Notes: generated by a model not told the origin, from the sequence alone. A DNA stretch of 64,000 bases from Chelativorans salis (GCF_025336525.1 NZ_JAOCZP010000006.1:62001-126000); one strand, 5' to 3'. Shown: positions 1 to 9,108, numbered from the stretch's first letter. Made by a program: numbers and translations.

Positions 1-158
1 CCAAGGCGCTGTGGAACGACAACACGCGCAAGCTTCTCGACGCGGGCCACCAGAAGGGCCAACAGATCACGCTTGAGACGGCGTTGGACGGCGTCGGCAT
101 TCCGCTCCATCCCGGCGCCGAAAAGTTCTACCGCGAAGCCGGTGTGTTGAGCGAGTAG
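1..158 (+). CDS. TAXI-family TRAP transporter solute-binding protein, C-terminal end (partial)
   Basis: The reading frame enters at base 3 and stops at 156-158, giving about 51 C-terminal residues that end in EAGVLSE. The segment has the pattern GVGIPLHPGAEKFYREAG, which matches the C-terminus of TAXI (TRAP-associated extracytoplasmic immunogenic) binding proteins. These are periplasmic proteins that hand a ligand to a fused TRAP permease. The permease directly downstream is of exactly that fused type, which supports the call. The start and signal peptide lie outside the window. The ligand cannot be told from this fragment. Confidence 0.75.
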   Translation, partial: KALWNDNTRKLLDAGHQKGQQITLETALDGVGIPLHPGAEKFYREAGVLSE

Positions 159-189
159 CCTAGTTGACCGGCAGACAGCCGGCTGAACA

Positions 190-218
190 GCGACCCGGCA
201 CCGCAGGCGCCGGGTCGC
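190..218. promoter_or_regulatory. Intercistronic hairpin between TRAP binding protein and permease
   Basis: Perfect 10-bp arms GCGACCCGGC and GCCGGGTCGC flank a 9-nt loop, 32 bases after the binding-protein stop and before the permease start. There is no clear T run. It is more likely an mRNA 3'-end stabiliser or partial attenuator, keeping binding protein above permease, than a full terminator. A similar hairpin sits at the same place in the TRAP operon at 12963-15843. Confidence 0.5.
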
Positions 219-275
219 CTTCCAGATGGCGGGCGGGCAATACCGCCGCCCTCGTTTCCCGAAAGGTCGTGCAGG

Positions 276-2360
276 ATGGCGGCTCCGTCTGAAGCTGAAC
301 GCACAGAGGCGTTGACCGAGCAACAGATGAAGGAGCTGGAGGAGCGCTTCGACCCGGAAGTGCGGTTCCGCCCCTTGCCGCCCCTCCTCGGCTGGACCGC
401 CGCCGGCGCGCTGTTCATCCTCTCCTGCTATCACTACTACACCGCCGGCTTCGGCATCCCGCAGGCAACGACCCATCGCGGCCTGCACCTTGCCTTCACG
501 CTGGCGCTTACCTTCGTCTTCTTTGCCGCCTGGGGACAACCGCGCGAGCCGCGTTCCGGCCTCCTGAGGCCACTGGGCCTGCCGCTATATGACTGGCTCT
601 TCGCCATCGCCGGCGCCGTGACGGCGCTTTATGTTCCATGGATCTTCAACGACCTGGCCTTCCGCGTCGGCAACCCGCTGCCCATCGACGTTTTCATGGG
701 CACGGTCCTGATCGTCGTGATGTTGGAAGCCACCCGGCGGGCCATGGGATGGCCGCTGCCGGTGATCGCGATCCTGTTCATCGCCTATGCCTATTTCGGC
801 CGGTCGATGCCGGGCGTCCTGGCGCATCCGGGGGCGAGTTGGGACAACATCGTCAACCACCTTTACCTGACCAGTCAGGGCATCTACGGCACGGCCCTCG
901 GCGTCATCTCTACCTACGTGTTCCACTTCGTCCTGTTTGGCGTGCTGGCCACGCGGATCGGGCTCGGGCAGCTCTTCATCGATCTCGCCTCCGCGCTCGC
1001 GGGGCGCTATTCCGGGGGTCCCGCCAAGGTGTCGGTCCTGTCTTCGGCGATGCTCGGCTCCATCTCTGGCTCGTCCATCGCCAACACGGTGACCACCGGC
1101 TCGCTCACCATTCCCGCCATGATCCGCATCGGCTATCCGCGCCACTTCGCTGCCGCGGTCGAAGCGGCCAGCTCCACCGGCGGGCAGATCACGCCGCCTG
1201 TCATGGGCGCGGTCGCCTTCCTGATGATCGAGTATCTCGGCGTGCCGCTGACGACGATCCTCACCGCCGCGCTGGTGCCGGCCTTCATGCATTTCTTCGG
1301 CGTTTTGGTGCAGGTGCATCTCGAGGCGCGGCGGCGCGGCCTCCGCGGGCTGACCAAGGACGAGCTTCCGGTCGCCTGGGTCGTCTTCAAGGCCGGCTGG
1401 CTGACGACGCTGCCGCTGTTCGTGCTGGTGGCCGTGCTCCTGTCCGGCAAGACGCCCTATCTCGCCGCCTTCTGGGGCATCACCTCCTGCCTTCTCGTCC
1501 TGGTGATCCAGAACCTGATCCGCCACGACATCCGCACCGCGCTCAGCGAAAGCGTCCGCGAGACCTGGGATGGTTTGGTGGTGGGTGCGAAGTACTCGCT
1601 CTCCGTCACGGCGGCGGCAGCGCTCGTCGGCGTCGTCATCGGCGTCGTTACGCTGACCGGCGTGGGCTTCAAGATCGCCTACATGGTCACCTCCATCGCC
1701 GCCGGATGGGCTCAAAGCGTGTCGGCCAGCCTCGCGTTTCTGCCCTTCGAGGTGCTGAGCGTCACAGCGCTGACGCTGCTGTTCACGCTCATCATGACGG
1801 CGGTGGTGTGCGTCCTGATGGGCTGCGGCATTCCCACCACGGCAAACTACCTCATCATGATTGCCGTGGCGGCGCCGATTCTGGGCCTGCTCGGCGTTGA
1901 GCCGCTCGTCGCCCATTTCTTCGTCTTCTATTACGGCGTGCTGGCCGACATCACACCGCCCGTGGCCTTGGCGGCCTATGCCGCCGCCGGCATTGCCGGG
2001 GCCAACGCCTTCAAGGCCGGCAACACCGCCTTTCGGCTTGGTATGGGCAAGGCACTGGTGCCTTTCGTCTTCGTGTTCTCGCCCTCCTTGCTGCTCGTCG
2101 TCGAAGGCTTCAGCTGGACCGAATTCCTGCTCGCTGGGACCGGTGCGATGGCGGGCATCTGGATGCTCTCGGCCGCCTTCGCCAACTGGCTTTTCGCACC
2201 GCTACGTGCATACGAACGAGCACTCCTCATAGTGGCCGCGATCCTGCTGGTGGCTCCGGACCTTTACGCCACACTCGTGGGCGTCGTTCTCGTTGCGCCC
2301 GTGTTCCTGCGGCAGGTGCCTTTCATCGGCGGGGAGGCGGCGGCAGGCAAAGAGCGGTGA
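276..2360 (+). CDS. TRAP transporter permease, fused small and large subunits (TAXI type)
   Basis: A 694-residue integral membrane protein joins the roughly 4-helix small subunit (first ~200 residues) to the 12-helix DctM-like large subunit in one chain. This is the usual form in TAXI-TRAP systems. The large-subunit hallmark LGSISGSSIANTVTTGSLTIPAM and the later GCGIPTTANYLIM and DITPPVALAAYAAAGIAG stretches are visible; these are ion- and substrate-path helices in the family. It imports a solute using a sodium or proton gradient. It follows the TAXI binding protein by about 117 bases and is probably in the same operon. Start ATG at 276; the N-terminus is charged and cytosolic (TEQQMKELEERF). 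The substrate is unknown; many TAXI systems carry dicarboxylates or amino acids. Confidence 0.9.
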   Translation: MAAPSEAERTEALTEQQMKELEERFDPEVRFRPLPPLLGWTAAGALFILSCYHYYTAGFGIPQATTHRGLHLAFTLALTFVFFAAWGQPREPRSGLLRPLGLPLYDWLFAIAGAVTALYVPWIFNDLAFRVGNPLPIDVFMGTVLIVVMLEATRRAMGWPLPVIAILFIAYAYFGRSMPGVLAHPGASWDNIVNHLYLTSQGIYGTALGVISTYVFHFVLFGVLATRIGLGQLFIDLASALAGRYSGGPAKVSVLSSAMLGSISGSSIANTVTTGSLTIPAMIRIGYPRHFAAAVEAASSTGGQITPPVMGAVAFLMIEYLGVPLTTILTAALVPAFMHFFGVLVQVHLEARRRGLRGLTKDELPVAWVVFKAGWLTTLPLFVLVAVLLSGKTPYLAAFWGITSCLLVLVIQNLIRHDIRTALSESVRETWDGLVVGAKYSLSVTAAAALVGVVIGVVTLTGVGFKIAYMVTSIAAGWAQSVSASLAFLPFEVLSVTALTLLFTLIMTAVVCVLMGCGIPTTANYLIMIAVAAPILGLLGVEPLVAHFFVFYYGVLADITPPVALAAYAAAGIAGANAFKAGNTAFRLGMGKALVPFVFVFSPSLLLVVEGFSWTEFLLAGTGAMAGIWMLSAAFANWLFAPLRAYERALLIVAAILLVAPDLYATLVGVVLVAPVFLRQVPFIGGEAAAGKER

Positions 2361-2391
2361 ACGCACGCTCCATGCCTGGCCGCCACCCCGC

Positions 2392-5300
2392 TCATTCACC
2401 CGCGCTGACGGCGGGAGCGGGGATCGTCGCCTCCCCCGTTTGCTTCAGCGGCCGATTGCCGGCGAGGCGACGCAGTGCCACGTAGAAGACCGGTGTCAGA
2501 AAGATGCCGAAGGCCGTCACGCCGATCATGCCGGCAAACACCGCAATCCCCATCGCCGCGCGCATCTCCGCGCCCGCGCCGGAGGAAAGCACCAGCGGCA
2601 CCACGCCCATGATGAAGGCCATCGACGTCATCAGGATCGGGCGCAGCCGGAGCCTGCTGGCCTCGATTGCCGCTTCCTTCGGCGTCATGCCGGCGAATTC
2701 GAGCTCACGCGCGAATTCGACCATCAGGATGGCGTTCTTGGCCGACAATCCGACGAGAACGATAAGCCCGATCTGCGTGAAGATGTTGTTGTCACCCTCA
2801 CTCAGCCAAACTCCGGTAAGCGCTGCCAATATACCCATCGGCACGATCATGATGATCGCCAGCGGCAGTGTCAGGCTTTCATAGAGCGCCGCCAGCACCA
2901 GGAACACCAGAAGCAGCGCCAGCGGGAAGATCACGATTCCCGAATTTCCGGCTAAGATCTGCTGGTAGGTCAGTTCCGTCCATTCAAAGCTGATCCCCGG
3001 TGGCAAGGTCTCCGCGGCAATCCGCTCCACCGCCGCCTGCGCTTCGCCCGACGAATAGCCGGGCGCCGGCCCACCGCTTATATCCGCCGACAGGAAGCCG
3101 TTATAGCGCATCGCACGCTCCGGTCCGGCACTGGGCTCCACGTCAAGCAGTGCCGACAGCGGGATCATCTCGCCGGATTGCGACCTGACCTCCAGCCGGC
3201 CGATATCGTCCGCCCGCCCGCGAAAAGGCGCATCCGCCTGAACGCGCACGGAATAGGTCCTGCCGAACTGATTGAAGTCATTGACATAGAGCGAGCCGAG
3301 ATAGATCTGCAGCGTGTCGAAGACATCGGTCACCGCCACGCCGAGCTGGTGCGCCTTGGTCCGGTCGAGATCGGCATAGAGCTGCGGAACGTTGACCTGG
3401 TAGCTGGAAAACAACCCCGCCAGCTCCGGCGCGGCGTAGGCCTTAGCAAGAAACGCCTTGGTCGCTTCGTCGAGCGCTTGGTAGCCGAGGCCGTTGCGGT
3501 CCTCGATCTGCAGCTTGAAGCCACCGATCGTGCCGAGCCCCTGGACCGGAGGCGGCGGGAACATGGCGATGAAGGCCTCCTGAATGCCCGCATACTGCGC
3601 ATTGAGCTGCTGGGCGATCGCCCCGCCGGAAAGCTCCGGCGCCTGGCGTTCCTCGAACGGCTTCAGGGTCAGGAAGACAATGCCGGCGTTGGAGCTGTTG
3701 GTGAAACCGTTGATCGACAGGCCGGGGAAGGCCACGGCACTTTCGACACCCGGCTGCTCCAGGGCGATGTCGCCCATGCGCCGGATGACCTCATCGGTGC
3801 GGTCGAGTGTTGCACCGTCCGGCAATTGCGCGAACCCGACAAGATATTGTTTGTCCTGCGCAGGCACGAAACCGCCGGGCACCACGTTGAACATGCCGAA
3901 GGTCGCGCCGACGAGCACGAGATAGAGCCCCATGATCACCGTCTTGCGCGACAGGATGCGTCCAACGCCACCGCTATAATACTGAGAACCATGGCCGAAG
4001 GCATAGTTGAAGCCGCGGAAGAACCAGCCGAACACCTTATCGATGACACGGGTAAGCCAATCCTTCGGCGCATCGTGGCCGCGTAAGAGCAGAGCCGCCA
4101 GCGCCGGCGACAGGGTGAGCGAATTGAATGCGGAAATCACGGTGGATATCGCAATCGTCACGGCGAACTGGCGATAGAATTGCCCGCTGAGCCCGGAGAT
4201 GAAGGCAAGCGGCACGAACACGGCAACCAGCACCAGCGAAATCGCAATGATCGGGCCCGAGACCTCCCGCATGGCCCGGTACGTCGCCTCGCGCGGCGCC
4301 AGGCCCTCTTCGATGTTGCGCTCGACATTCTCCACCACGACGATGGCGTCGTCGACGACAATGCCGATGGCGAGCACAAGACCGAAGAGCGTGAGGGCGT
4401 TGATGGAAAAGCCCAGCATGTAAAGCACCGCGAACGTGCCGATGATCGAAACCGGGACGGCGACCAGCGGAATAATTGAGGCACGCCAAGTCTGCAGGAA
4501 CACGATGACGACGAGCACGACCAGAGCGATCGCCTCGAGCAGCGTGTGCACCACCGCATCGATCGAGGCGCGGACAAACTGCGTCGTGTCATAGACGATC
4601 CGGTATTCGACCCCCTCCGGCATGACCTGCTGGAGCTCGCTCATCACCGCCTCGATATTGTCGGAAATCTCGATCGCGTTGGAATTTGGCGCCTGGAATA
4701 TTCCGATCGCAACGGCCGGCTTGTTGTCGAGCAGCGAGCGCAGCGCATACTCCGCCGCTCCGAGCTCCACACGGGCGACATCGCGCAAGCGCGTGATCTC
4801 GCCGTTGTCGCCGGCCTTCACGATGATGTTGCCGAACTCCTCCGCGCTCTGCAGTCGTCCTTGCGCGTTGATGGAAAGCTGCAGATCGAGGCCGGGGACA
4901 CTCGGCGATGCGCCGACGACACCGGCGGCGGCCTGGATGTTCTGCCCGCGGATCGCCTGGACCACGTCGCTCGCCGAAAGATTGCGCTCCGCCACCTTCT
5001 GCGGGTCGAGCCAGACGCGCATGGAATAATCGCCCGAGCCGAAGACCTGCACATCGCCGACGCCGTTGATACGCGCGAGCCGGTCCTTGACCTTGAGCAC
5101 TGCGTAATTGCGCAGATAGGTGATGTCGTAGCGGTCGTTCGGCGATAGAAGGTGCACGACCATCGTCAGGTCGGGCGAACTTTTGACAGTGGTGACGCCA
5201 AGGCGGCGCACTTCCTCGGGCAGGCGCGGTGCGGCCTGCGCGACCCGGTTCTGCACGAGTTGCTGTGCCTTATCCGGATCGGTGCCGAGCTTGAAGGTGA

Positions 5301-5580
5301 CCGTCAGCGTCATCAGGCCATCCGTCGTGCCCTGGCTCGACATGTAAAGCATGTCCTCGACACCGTTGATGGCTTCCTCGATCGGTGTTGCCACCGTCTC
5401 GGCGATGACCTTCGGATTGGCGCCTGGATACTGTGCGCGGACAACGATCGACGGCGGAACAACTTCGGGATACTCCGAAATCGGTAAGGCACGTAGGCCA
5501 AGCAGGCCGGCGACCAGGATCAAGACCGACAGCACACCCGCGAAGACCGGCCGGTCGACGAAAAATCTTGAAATATTCAT
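2392..5580 (-). CDS. RND multidrug efflux permease, HAE1 family (AcrB/MexB-like)
   Basis: This 1062-residue protein is full length for the hydrophobe/amphiphile efflux-1 family. It starts MNISRFFVDRPVFAGVLSV, the standard first helix. The proton-relay residues are present: D410 and D411 in GIVVDDAIVVVEN (helix 4) and K948 in GLSAKNAILMVEF (helix 10). Two large periplasmic loops follow helices 1 and 7. It should pump hydrophobic compounds from the inner leaflet or periplasm to a TolC-type channel, driven by protons. The adaptor gene lies just upstream on the same strand with a 131-base gap. No outer-membrane factor gene follows, so the pump must use one encoded elsewhere. The gene ends 32 bases from the convergent TRAP permease. 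Confidence 0.95.
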   Translation of the reverse strand: MNISRFFVDRPVFAGVLSVLILVAGLLGLRALPISEYPEVVPPSIVVRAQYPGANPKVIAETVATPIEEAINGVEDMLYMSSQGTTDGLMTLTVTFKLGTDPDKAQQLVQNRVAQAAPRLPEEVRRLGVTTVKSSPDLTMVVHLLSPNDRYDITYLRNYAVLKVKDRLARINGVGDVQVFGSGDYSMRVWLDPQKVAERNLSASDVVQAIRGQNIQAAAGVVGASPSVPGLDLQLSINAQGRLQSAEEFGNIIVKAGDNGEITRLRDVARVELGAAEYALRSLLDNKPAVAIGIFQAPNSNAIEISDNIEAVMSELQQVMPEGVEYRIVYDTTQFVRASIDAVVHTLLEAIALVVLVVIVFLQTWRASIIPLVAVPVSIIGTFAVLYMLGFSINALTLFGLVLAIGIVVDDAIVVVENVERNIEEGLAPREATYRAMREVSGPIIAISLVLVAVFVPLAFISGLSGQFYRQFAVTIAISTVISAFNSLTLSPALAALLLRGHDAPKDWLTRVIDKVFGWFFRGFNYAFGHGSQYYSGGVGRILSRKTVIMGLYLVLVGATFGMFNVVPGGFVPAQDKQYLVGFAQLPDGATLDRTDEVIRRMGDIALEQPGVESAVAFPGLSINGFTNSSNAGIVFLTLKPFEERQAPELSGGAIAQQLNAQYAGIQEAFIAMFPPPPVQGLGTIGGFKLQIEDRNGLGYQALDEATKAFLAKAYAAPELAGLFSSYQVNVPQLYADLDRTKAHQLGVAVTDVFDTLQIYLGSLYVNDFNQFGRTYSVRVQADAPFRGRADDIGRLEVRSQSGEMIPLSALLDVEPSAGPERAMRYNGFLSADISGGPAPGYSSGEAQAAVERIAAETLPPGISFEWTELTYQQILAGNSGIVIFPLALLLVFLVLAALYESLTLPLAIIMIVPMGILAALTGVWLSEGDNNIFTQIGLIVLVGLSAKNAILMVEFARELEFAGMTPKEAAIEASRLRLRPILMTSMAFIMGVVPLVLSSGAGAEMRAAMGIAVFAGMIGVTAFGIFLTPVFYVALRRLAGNRPLKQTGEATIPAPAVSAGE

Positions 5581-5711
5581 GTCACATCCGCCCCTTCCGG
5601 CAGTGCGTTGGCATCGGTGGATAGTTCGCGGCGAATGGCGTGCATCGTCGCGAAGGGATTTTCGGTAATGTTCGGTGTCGGGAACGGAGAAACCTCCGCT
5701 CCCGGCTACGA

Positions 5712-6932
5712 CTAGAGTCTAGATCCGTCAGCTTCGGCCATCGCCCGCTCGGCCGGCGCTGCATCCGCTACCTGAGGCTCTACGAGGGCGCCAGGCCGGA
5801 CCCTTTGCAGACCGTTGACGACGATACGCTCTCCCGGCTCAAGGCCGCTTTCGACGATACGCAGACCTTCAGTCGAGGGGCCCAGCGTCACCGGGCGATA
5901 GGCAAGGGTGTTTTCCGCATCGACGACAAGGACGAACTTCTTGTCCTGATCGGTCCCGACTGCCCGCTCGCTGATCATGAGTTGCCGCTCCGGCTTGGGC
6001 TGGCCCACGCGCACGCGCACGAACTGGCCAGGGATAAGGCGACCGTCGGCATTGTCGATAACCGCCCGGGCACGCACCGTCCCGCTCGCCGTGTCCACTT
6101 CGTTGTCGATGAGCTGAAGGTGCCCCTGGATCGGCGTGCCGTCTTCATCTGCCGTGCTGATCCGCACGGGGATCTGTTCCACGGCCGGCGCACCCGCCTC
6201 CGTCGTCGGTAGCTGCGACAGGGCACGCGTCACGAACCGCTCATCGATGTCGAAGCTCGCATAAATCGGATCGACCGAAACCAGCCTTGCCAGAACCGGC
6301 GAGCCGGCACCTGCCGCGACCAGATTGCCGGCCGTGATCTCGAGTTGGCCGACGCGGCCCGAGATCGGGGCGCGAATCTCCGTATAGCCGAGATCGAGGC
6401 GGGCGGACTGCAGCGCCGCCTTGGCCGAACGAAGGCTGGCTTCCGCCTCATGGTGAGCGCTCAGGCGTTGGTCGAGATCGCTTTGCGAGACGGTACGGGA
6501 GGCGGCAAGCCGGCGTCCACGCTCAAGTTCGAGCTTGCTCAGTTCCACACGCGCCTCGGCGGCGGCGACAATGGCCTCCGCCTGTGCGACCGCCGCTTCA
6601 AAGGGTGCGGGATCGATGGCGATGAGCAGATCGCCCTTCTCCACCAGCGCCCCTTCGCGGAAATGCACCGACTGGATGGCGCCGGCGACGCGGGAGCGAA
6701 CCTCCACGCGATCGACTGCTTCCAGGCGGCCGGAAAATTCCCGCCAAACCGTGACCTCGCGCGGTTCGACCACGGCAACGGATACGGGTATGGCCTGCTG
6801 GGCAGGCGCGGCGGCAGTTGTGTCGGCCGGGGCCCCGTCGAGTGACTTCGGCAACAAGATGGTGCCTGCGATCGACGCGACAACAACCAGGCCGGCTCCC
6901 CAGAGGAGCCCGCGGGTGATAGTTCTTTTCAT
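5712..6932 (-). CDS. RND efflux periplasmic adaptor subunit (membrane fusion protein, AcrA/MexA-like)
   Basis: 406 residues. An N-terminal membrane segment (about residues 9-27, RGLLWGAGLVVVASIAGTI) without a lipobox cysteine suggests anchoring by a transmembrane helix. Then come the biotinyl-lipoyl half motif (EFSGRLEAVDRVEVRSRVAG), a coiled-coil hairpin (residues ~110-170), the second lipoyl half (GYTEIRAPISGRVGQ) and beta-barrel and membrane-proximal domains. It bridges the RND pump to an outer-membrane channel. It lies 50 bases after the esterase-like gene and 131 bases before the pump, all on the minus strand, so the three probably form one operon opposite the LysR gene. Confidence 0.95.
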   Translation of the reverse strand: MKRTITRGLLWGAGLVVVASIAGTILLPKSLDGAPADTTAAAPAQQAIPVSVAVVEPREVTVWREFSGRLEAVDRVEVRSRVAGAIQSVHFREGALVEKGDLLIAIDPAPFEAAVAQAEAIVAAAEARVELSKLELERGRRLAASRTVSQSDLDQRLSAHHEAEASLRSAKAALQSARLDLGYTEIRAPISGRVGQLEITAGNLVAAGAGSPVLARLVSVDPIYASFDIDERFVTRALSQLPTTEAGAPAVEQIPVRISTADEDGTPIQGHLQLIDNEVDTASGTVRARAVIDNADGRLIPGQFVRVRVGQPKPERQLMISERAVGTDQDKKFVLVVDAENTLAYRPVTLGPSTEGLRIVESGLEPGERIVVNGLQRVRPGALVEPQVADAAPAERAMAEADGSRL

Positions 6933-6982
6933 GAATCGTCTCCTTGCGGCGCTAGGGCCGGATCAGGTCAAAACAGTCCGTG

Positions 6983-7858
6983 TCAGTGGGAAAACGCTCC
7001 GGTTTCATGGAAGAACGCGGCGAAATGGCCGCAAACGGTCTCCCCCCAGTCCGGCTGCACGCCCACGCTATTGCCGTAGGCGCCCGGCCATCCGGTCCGA
7101 ACAGTCAAAACGTGCTCACGCACGGCGACGCCCGCCTCCCTCAGGCGCGTCGCATATTTCAGGCTCTCGTCGTGCATCGGGTCGTCCTCGGCTGTCAGCA
7201 CGAGTGCCGGAGCGACCCCGGCAAGCCGCATGCAATAGGCGGGTGCGGCGTAGGGGTGGCAGGCCTTGGCGGCAAATCCGAGATAGCGGTTCCAGCCATC
7301 CGCCCACCTGCAGCCGCTTGCGCCCGCTTCCGCCTTGCGGAACGAGCCTGTCGCCATGCACGGGTCGAGCATCGGCGAGAGCAGGATCTGCCCCTGTAGC
7401 CCTCCCATGTGCTGGTCGCGGGCCATGAGTGCGACGCCGGCCGCAAGATTGCCTCCGGCCTCTTCCCCGGCCACGAACAGAGAGGATTGCCTGTGCGCCA
7501 GGCTCGCGCGCCGGCTGCACAACGACCTCATGATGTCGAACGAGAGCTGAAGCGCCGCCGGGAAGGGATGCTCGTTTGCACTGGAATAGTCGGCCGAAAC
7601 CACGACAGCCCCCGCCTTGGCAAGCAGCGTGGAAACCAATTGCCCGGTTGCCAGCGAACCGTTGAGAAAGGCGCCTCCATGCAGGTGCAGCACGAGAGGG
7701 GGCGATTTCGTGAGGACATTGTCGCGGTAGATGCGCACCGGAACCGATCCGGCGGCAGCATCAAACCTCTCCTCTGTCCACTCCGTTCCCATGGCTTCCA
7801 GCATCTTCCCGTATGAGCAACCGTCCCGGCTGCGAGAAATTCCGTTGGCGTATCGCAC
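6983..7858 (-). CDS. Alpha/beta-hydrolase fold protein, HSL-like, catalytic serine and histidine missing
   Basis: 291 residues with the hormone-sensitive-lipase fold: oxyanion-hole motif HGG at 60-62 (HLHGGAF) and the acid-residue segment AEDDPMHDE at 223-231. The nucleophile elbow, normally G-D-S-A-G-G, reads G-E-E-A-G-G at 131-136, so the serine is Glu133. The usual P-G-M-x-H-G-F histidine segment reads TVRTGWPG (~252-259), with no histidine. Ester hydrolysis by the family mechanism looks impossible; a binding or regulatory role is more likely. Start GTG at 7858 is chosen because AGGAG lies a few bases upstream; ATG at 7804 or 7792 is possible. It is first in the pump operon and divergent from LysR. 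Confidence 0.8.
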   Translation of the reverse strand: MRYANGISRSRDGCSYGKMLEAMGTEWTEERFDAAAGSVPVRIYRDNVLTKSPPLVLHLHGGAFLNGSLATGQLVSTLLAKAGAVVVSADYSSANEHPFPAALQLSFDIMRSLCSRRASLAHRQSSLFVAGEEAGGNLAAGVALMARDQHMGGLQGQILLSPMLDPCMATGSFRKAEAGASGCRWADGWNRYLGFAAKACHPYAAPAYCMRLAGVAPALVLTAEDDPMHDESLKYATRLREAGVAVREHVLTVRTGWPGAYGNSVGVQPDWGETVCGHFAAFFHETGAFSH

Positions 7859-7861
7859 AAC

Positions 7862-7887
7862 TCTCCTGACAACACCTCGTCAGGAGA
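7862..7887. promoter_or_regulatory. 9-bp inverted repeat covering the ribosome binding site of the esterase-like gene
   Basis: TCTCCTGAC, 8-nt spacer, GTCAGGAGA: a perfect dyad three bases upstream of the GTG start at 7858. On the minus-strand transcript the arm nearer the gene contains its AGGAG Shine-Dalgarno sequence, so a folded RNA would hide it. It could equally be a DNA operator in the divergent promoter region. Confidence 0.5.
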
Positions 7888-7968
7888 CGCGCGATAACGT
7901 CGCCGCGCCCCTGACGGCCGGGTCGTCCAGTGTCGATTTGGAAGATGGTATTGTTCTCCTCTTGGAAA

Positions 7969-7988
7969 AAGTCTGCTATTTATGACTT
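7969..7988. promoter_or_regulatory. Candidate LysR-type binding dyad
   Basis: AAGTC-N10-GACTT lies in the divergent region 48 bases before the LysR start at 8036. Interrupted short dyads of this size upstream of the regulator's own gene are typical LysR boxes, although the canonical T-N11-A core is not clear here. The assignment rests on position and symmetry only. Confidence 0.3.
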
Positions 7989-8035
7989 CACTATTTCTAC
8001 ATATGAATAATCAACGTAGCACCAGGAGACAGGGG

Positions 8036-9025
8036 ATGGACCAGCTTGCTGCGATGCGCGCCTACGTTCGCGTCGTGGAAACAGGCAATTTCACGCGCGC
8101 CTCGGACTCCCTCGATATGCCGAAGGCGACCGTGACCAAGCTGATACAGGGACTGGAAGCGCACCTTCGGACGAAACTTCTGAACAGGACGACCCGCCGC
8201 GTTCTGGTGACCCCCGATGGAGCGCTCTACTACGAAAGGGCGCTCAGGCTCCTGGCGGATATCGAGGAGCTGGACAGCAGCATGGCCTCCTCCTCCTCCC
8301 TCCCTCAGGGCAGGTTGCGGGTCGACATGTCGGGAGCGCTGGCGAGCCTGATTCTCATCCCCGCAATGTGCGATTTTCATGCCCGCTATCCGGATATCGG
8401 GATCGATCTTGGCGTTTCGGATCGACAGATCGACATCCTCGCTGAGAATGTTGATTGCGCAATCCGGGTCGGAGAGCTTTCCGAACCGTCGCTGATCGCC
8501 AGACGCATCTCGGAGATGAGCCTGGTGACCTGTGCCGCCGCTACGTACGTGGCAAGATACGGCGAACCCCGGCATCCGCGCGATCTGGAGCAGGGCCACC
8601 ATGTGGTGGGCTATTTCCGCGCCGAGAACGGCCGCCAGCTGCCCTTCGTCTTCAACCGGGGGGATGAACAGCTCGAAGTGATTGGGCGCTCCGTCCTATC
8701 GGTCAACGATGCCATGACATACATGACAGCCGTAAGAGCTGGAATGGGTGTCGCACAGGCTCCCCGCTTCATGGTCGAGGACGCATTTCGCGACGGCACC
8801 CTGCAGCCGGTCCTCACCGAGTGGAACAGGGACGCGATGCCGATCTACGTGGTCTTCCCGCCGAACAGGCACCTCAGCAACAAGCTGAGGGTTTTCGTTG
8901 ACTGGGTCGCCGCTCTTTTTGCGGATTCAGGAATCGATGGCCGGCGCTCCGGCTCGCAAGCAGTGTCGCGCTCGGCCGGGTTTCCCTCCCCTCCTGAGTT
9001 TGTCGAGGGGGTGGAGAGGGATTGA
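8036..9025 (+). CDS. LysR-family transcriptional regulator
   Basis: From ATG 8036 the protein is 329 residues. That start is preferred over an upstream in-frame ATG at 7982 because AGGAG precedes it and MDQLAAMRAYVRVVETGNFTRA is the family's typical N-terminus. The winged helix-turn-helix covers residues ~1-60 (ASDSLDMPKATVTKLIQGLE recognition region) and the effector domain ~90-295. It is divergent from the esterase-like/adaptor/RND operon and probably controls it. The C-terminal ~30 residues (after FVDWVAALFAD) do not look like LysR sequence. The end of that tail is encoded by an intergenic-repeat-like stretch. Confidence 0.9.
   Translation: MDQLAAMRAYVRVVETGNFTRASDSLDMPKATVTKLIQGLEAHLRTKLLNRTTRRVLVTPDGALYYERALRLLADIEELDSSMASSSSLPQGRLRVDMSGALASLILIPAMCDFHARYPDIGIDLGVSDRQIDILAENVDCAIRVGELSEPSLIARRISEMSLVTCAAATYVARYGEPRHPRDLEQGHHVVGYFRAENGRQLPFVFNRGDEQLEVIGRSVLSVNDAMTYMTAVRAGMGVAQAPRFMVEDAFRDGTLQPVLTEWNRDAMPIYVVFPPNRHLSNKLRVFVDWVAALFADSGIDGRRSGSQAVSRSAGFPSPPEFVEGVERD
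8984..9020. repeat. Intergenic palindromic repeat-like element inside the LysR 3' end
   Basis: An imperfect inverted repeat with CCCTCCCCTCC-type and GGGGGTGGAGAGGG arms around a TGAGTTTGTCGA centre. Its look is that of small dispersed palindromes in rhizobial genomes; read in this frame it gives PSPPEFVEGVE. Only one copy is in this window, so its dispersed nature is prior knowledge rather than something seen here. Confidence 0.45.
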
Positions 9026-9108
9026 GGATGGGGATCCGGCGAAGCCGAACAAAGACTCCATCCACGGTAGCGGGAATAATCCCGTTTATGCTCCCACCGC
9101 ACTCCCTT

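Noticed and set aside
585-1916. Long minus-strand frame (443 codons) across the TRAP permease gene
   Set aside because: Composition is Asp/Arg/His-rich with no family pattern; it is the antisense shadow of a GC-rich membrane-protein gene.
6933-6982. Possible promoter between the esterase-like gene and the adaptor gene
   Set aside because: Only 50 bases, with no convincing -35/-10 pair; treated as operon spacing.
7982-8035. N-terminal extension of the LysR protein from ATG 7982
   Set aside because: No ribosome binding site there, and the family N-terminus begins at 8036, which has AGGAG.
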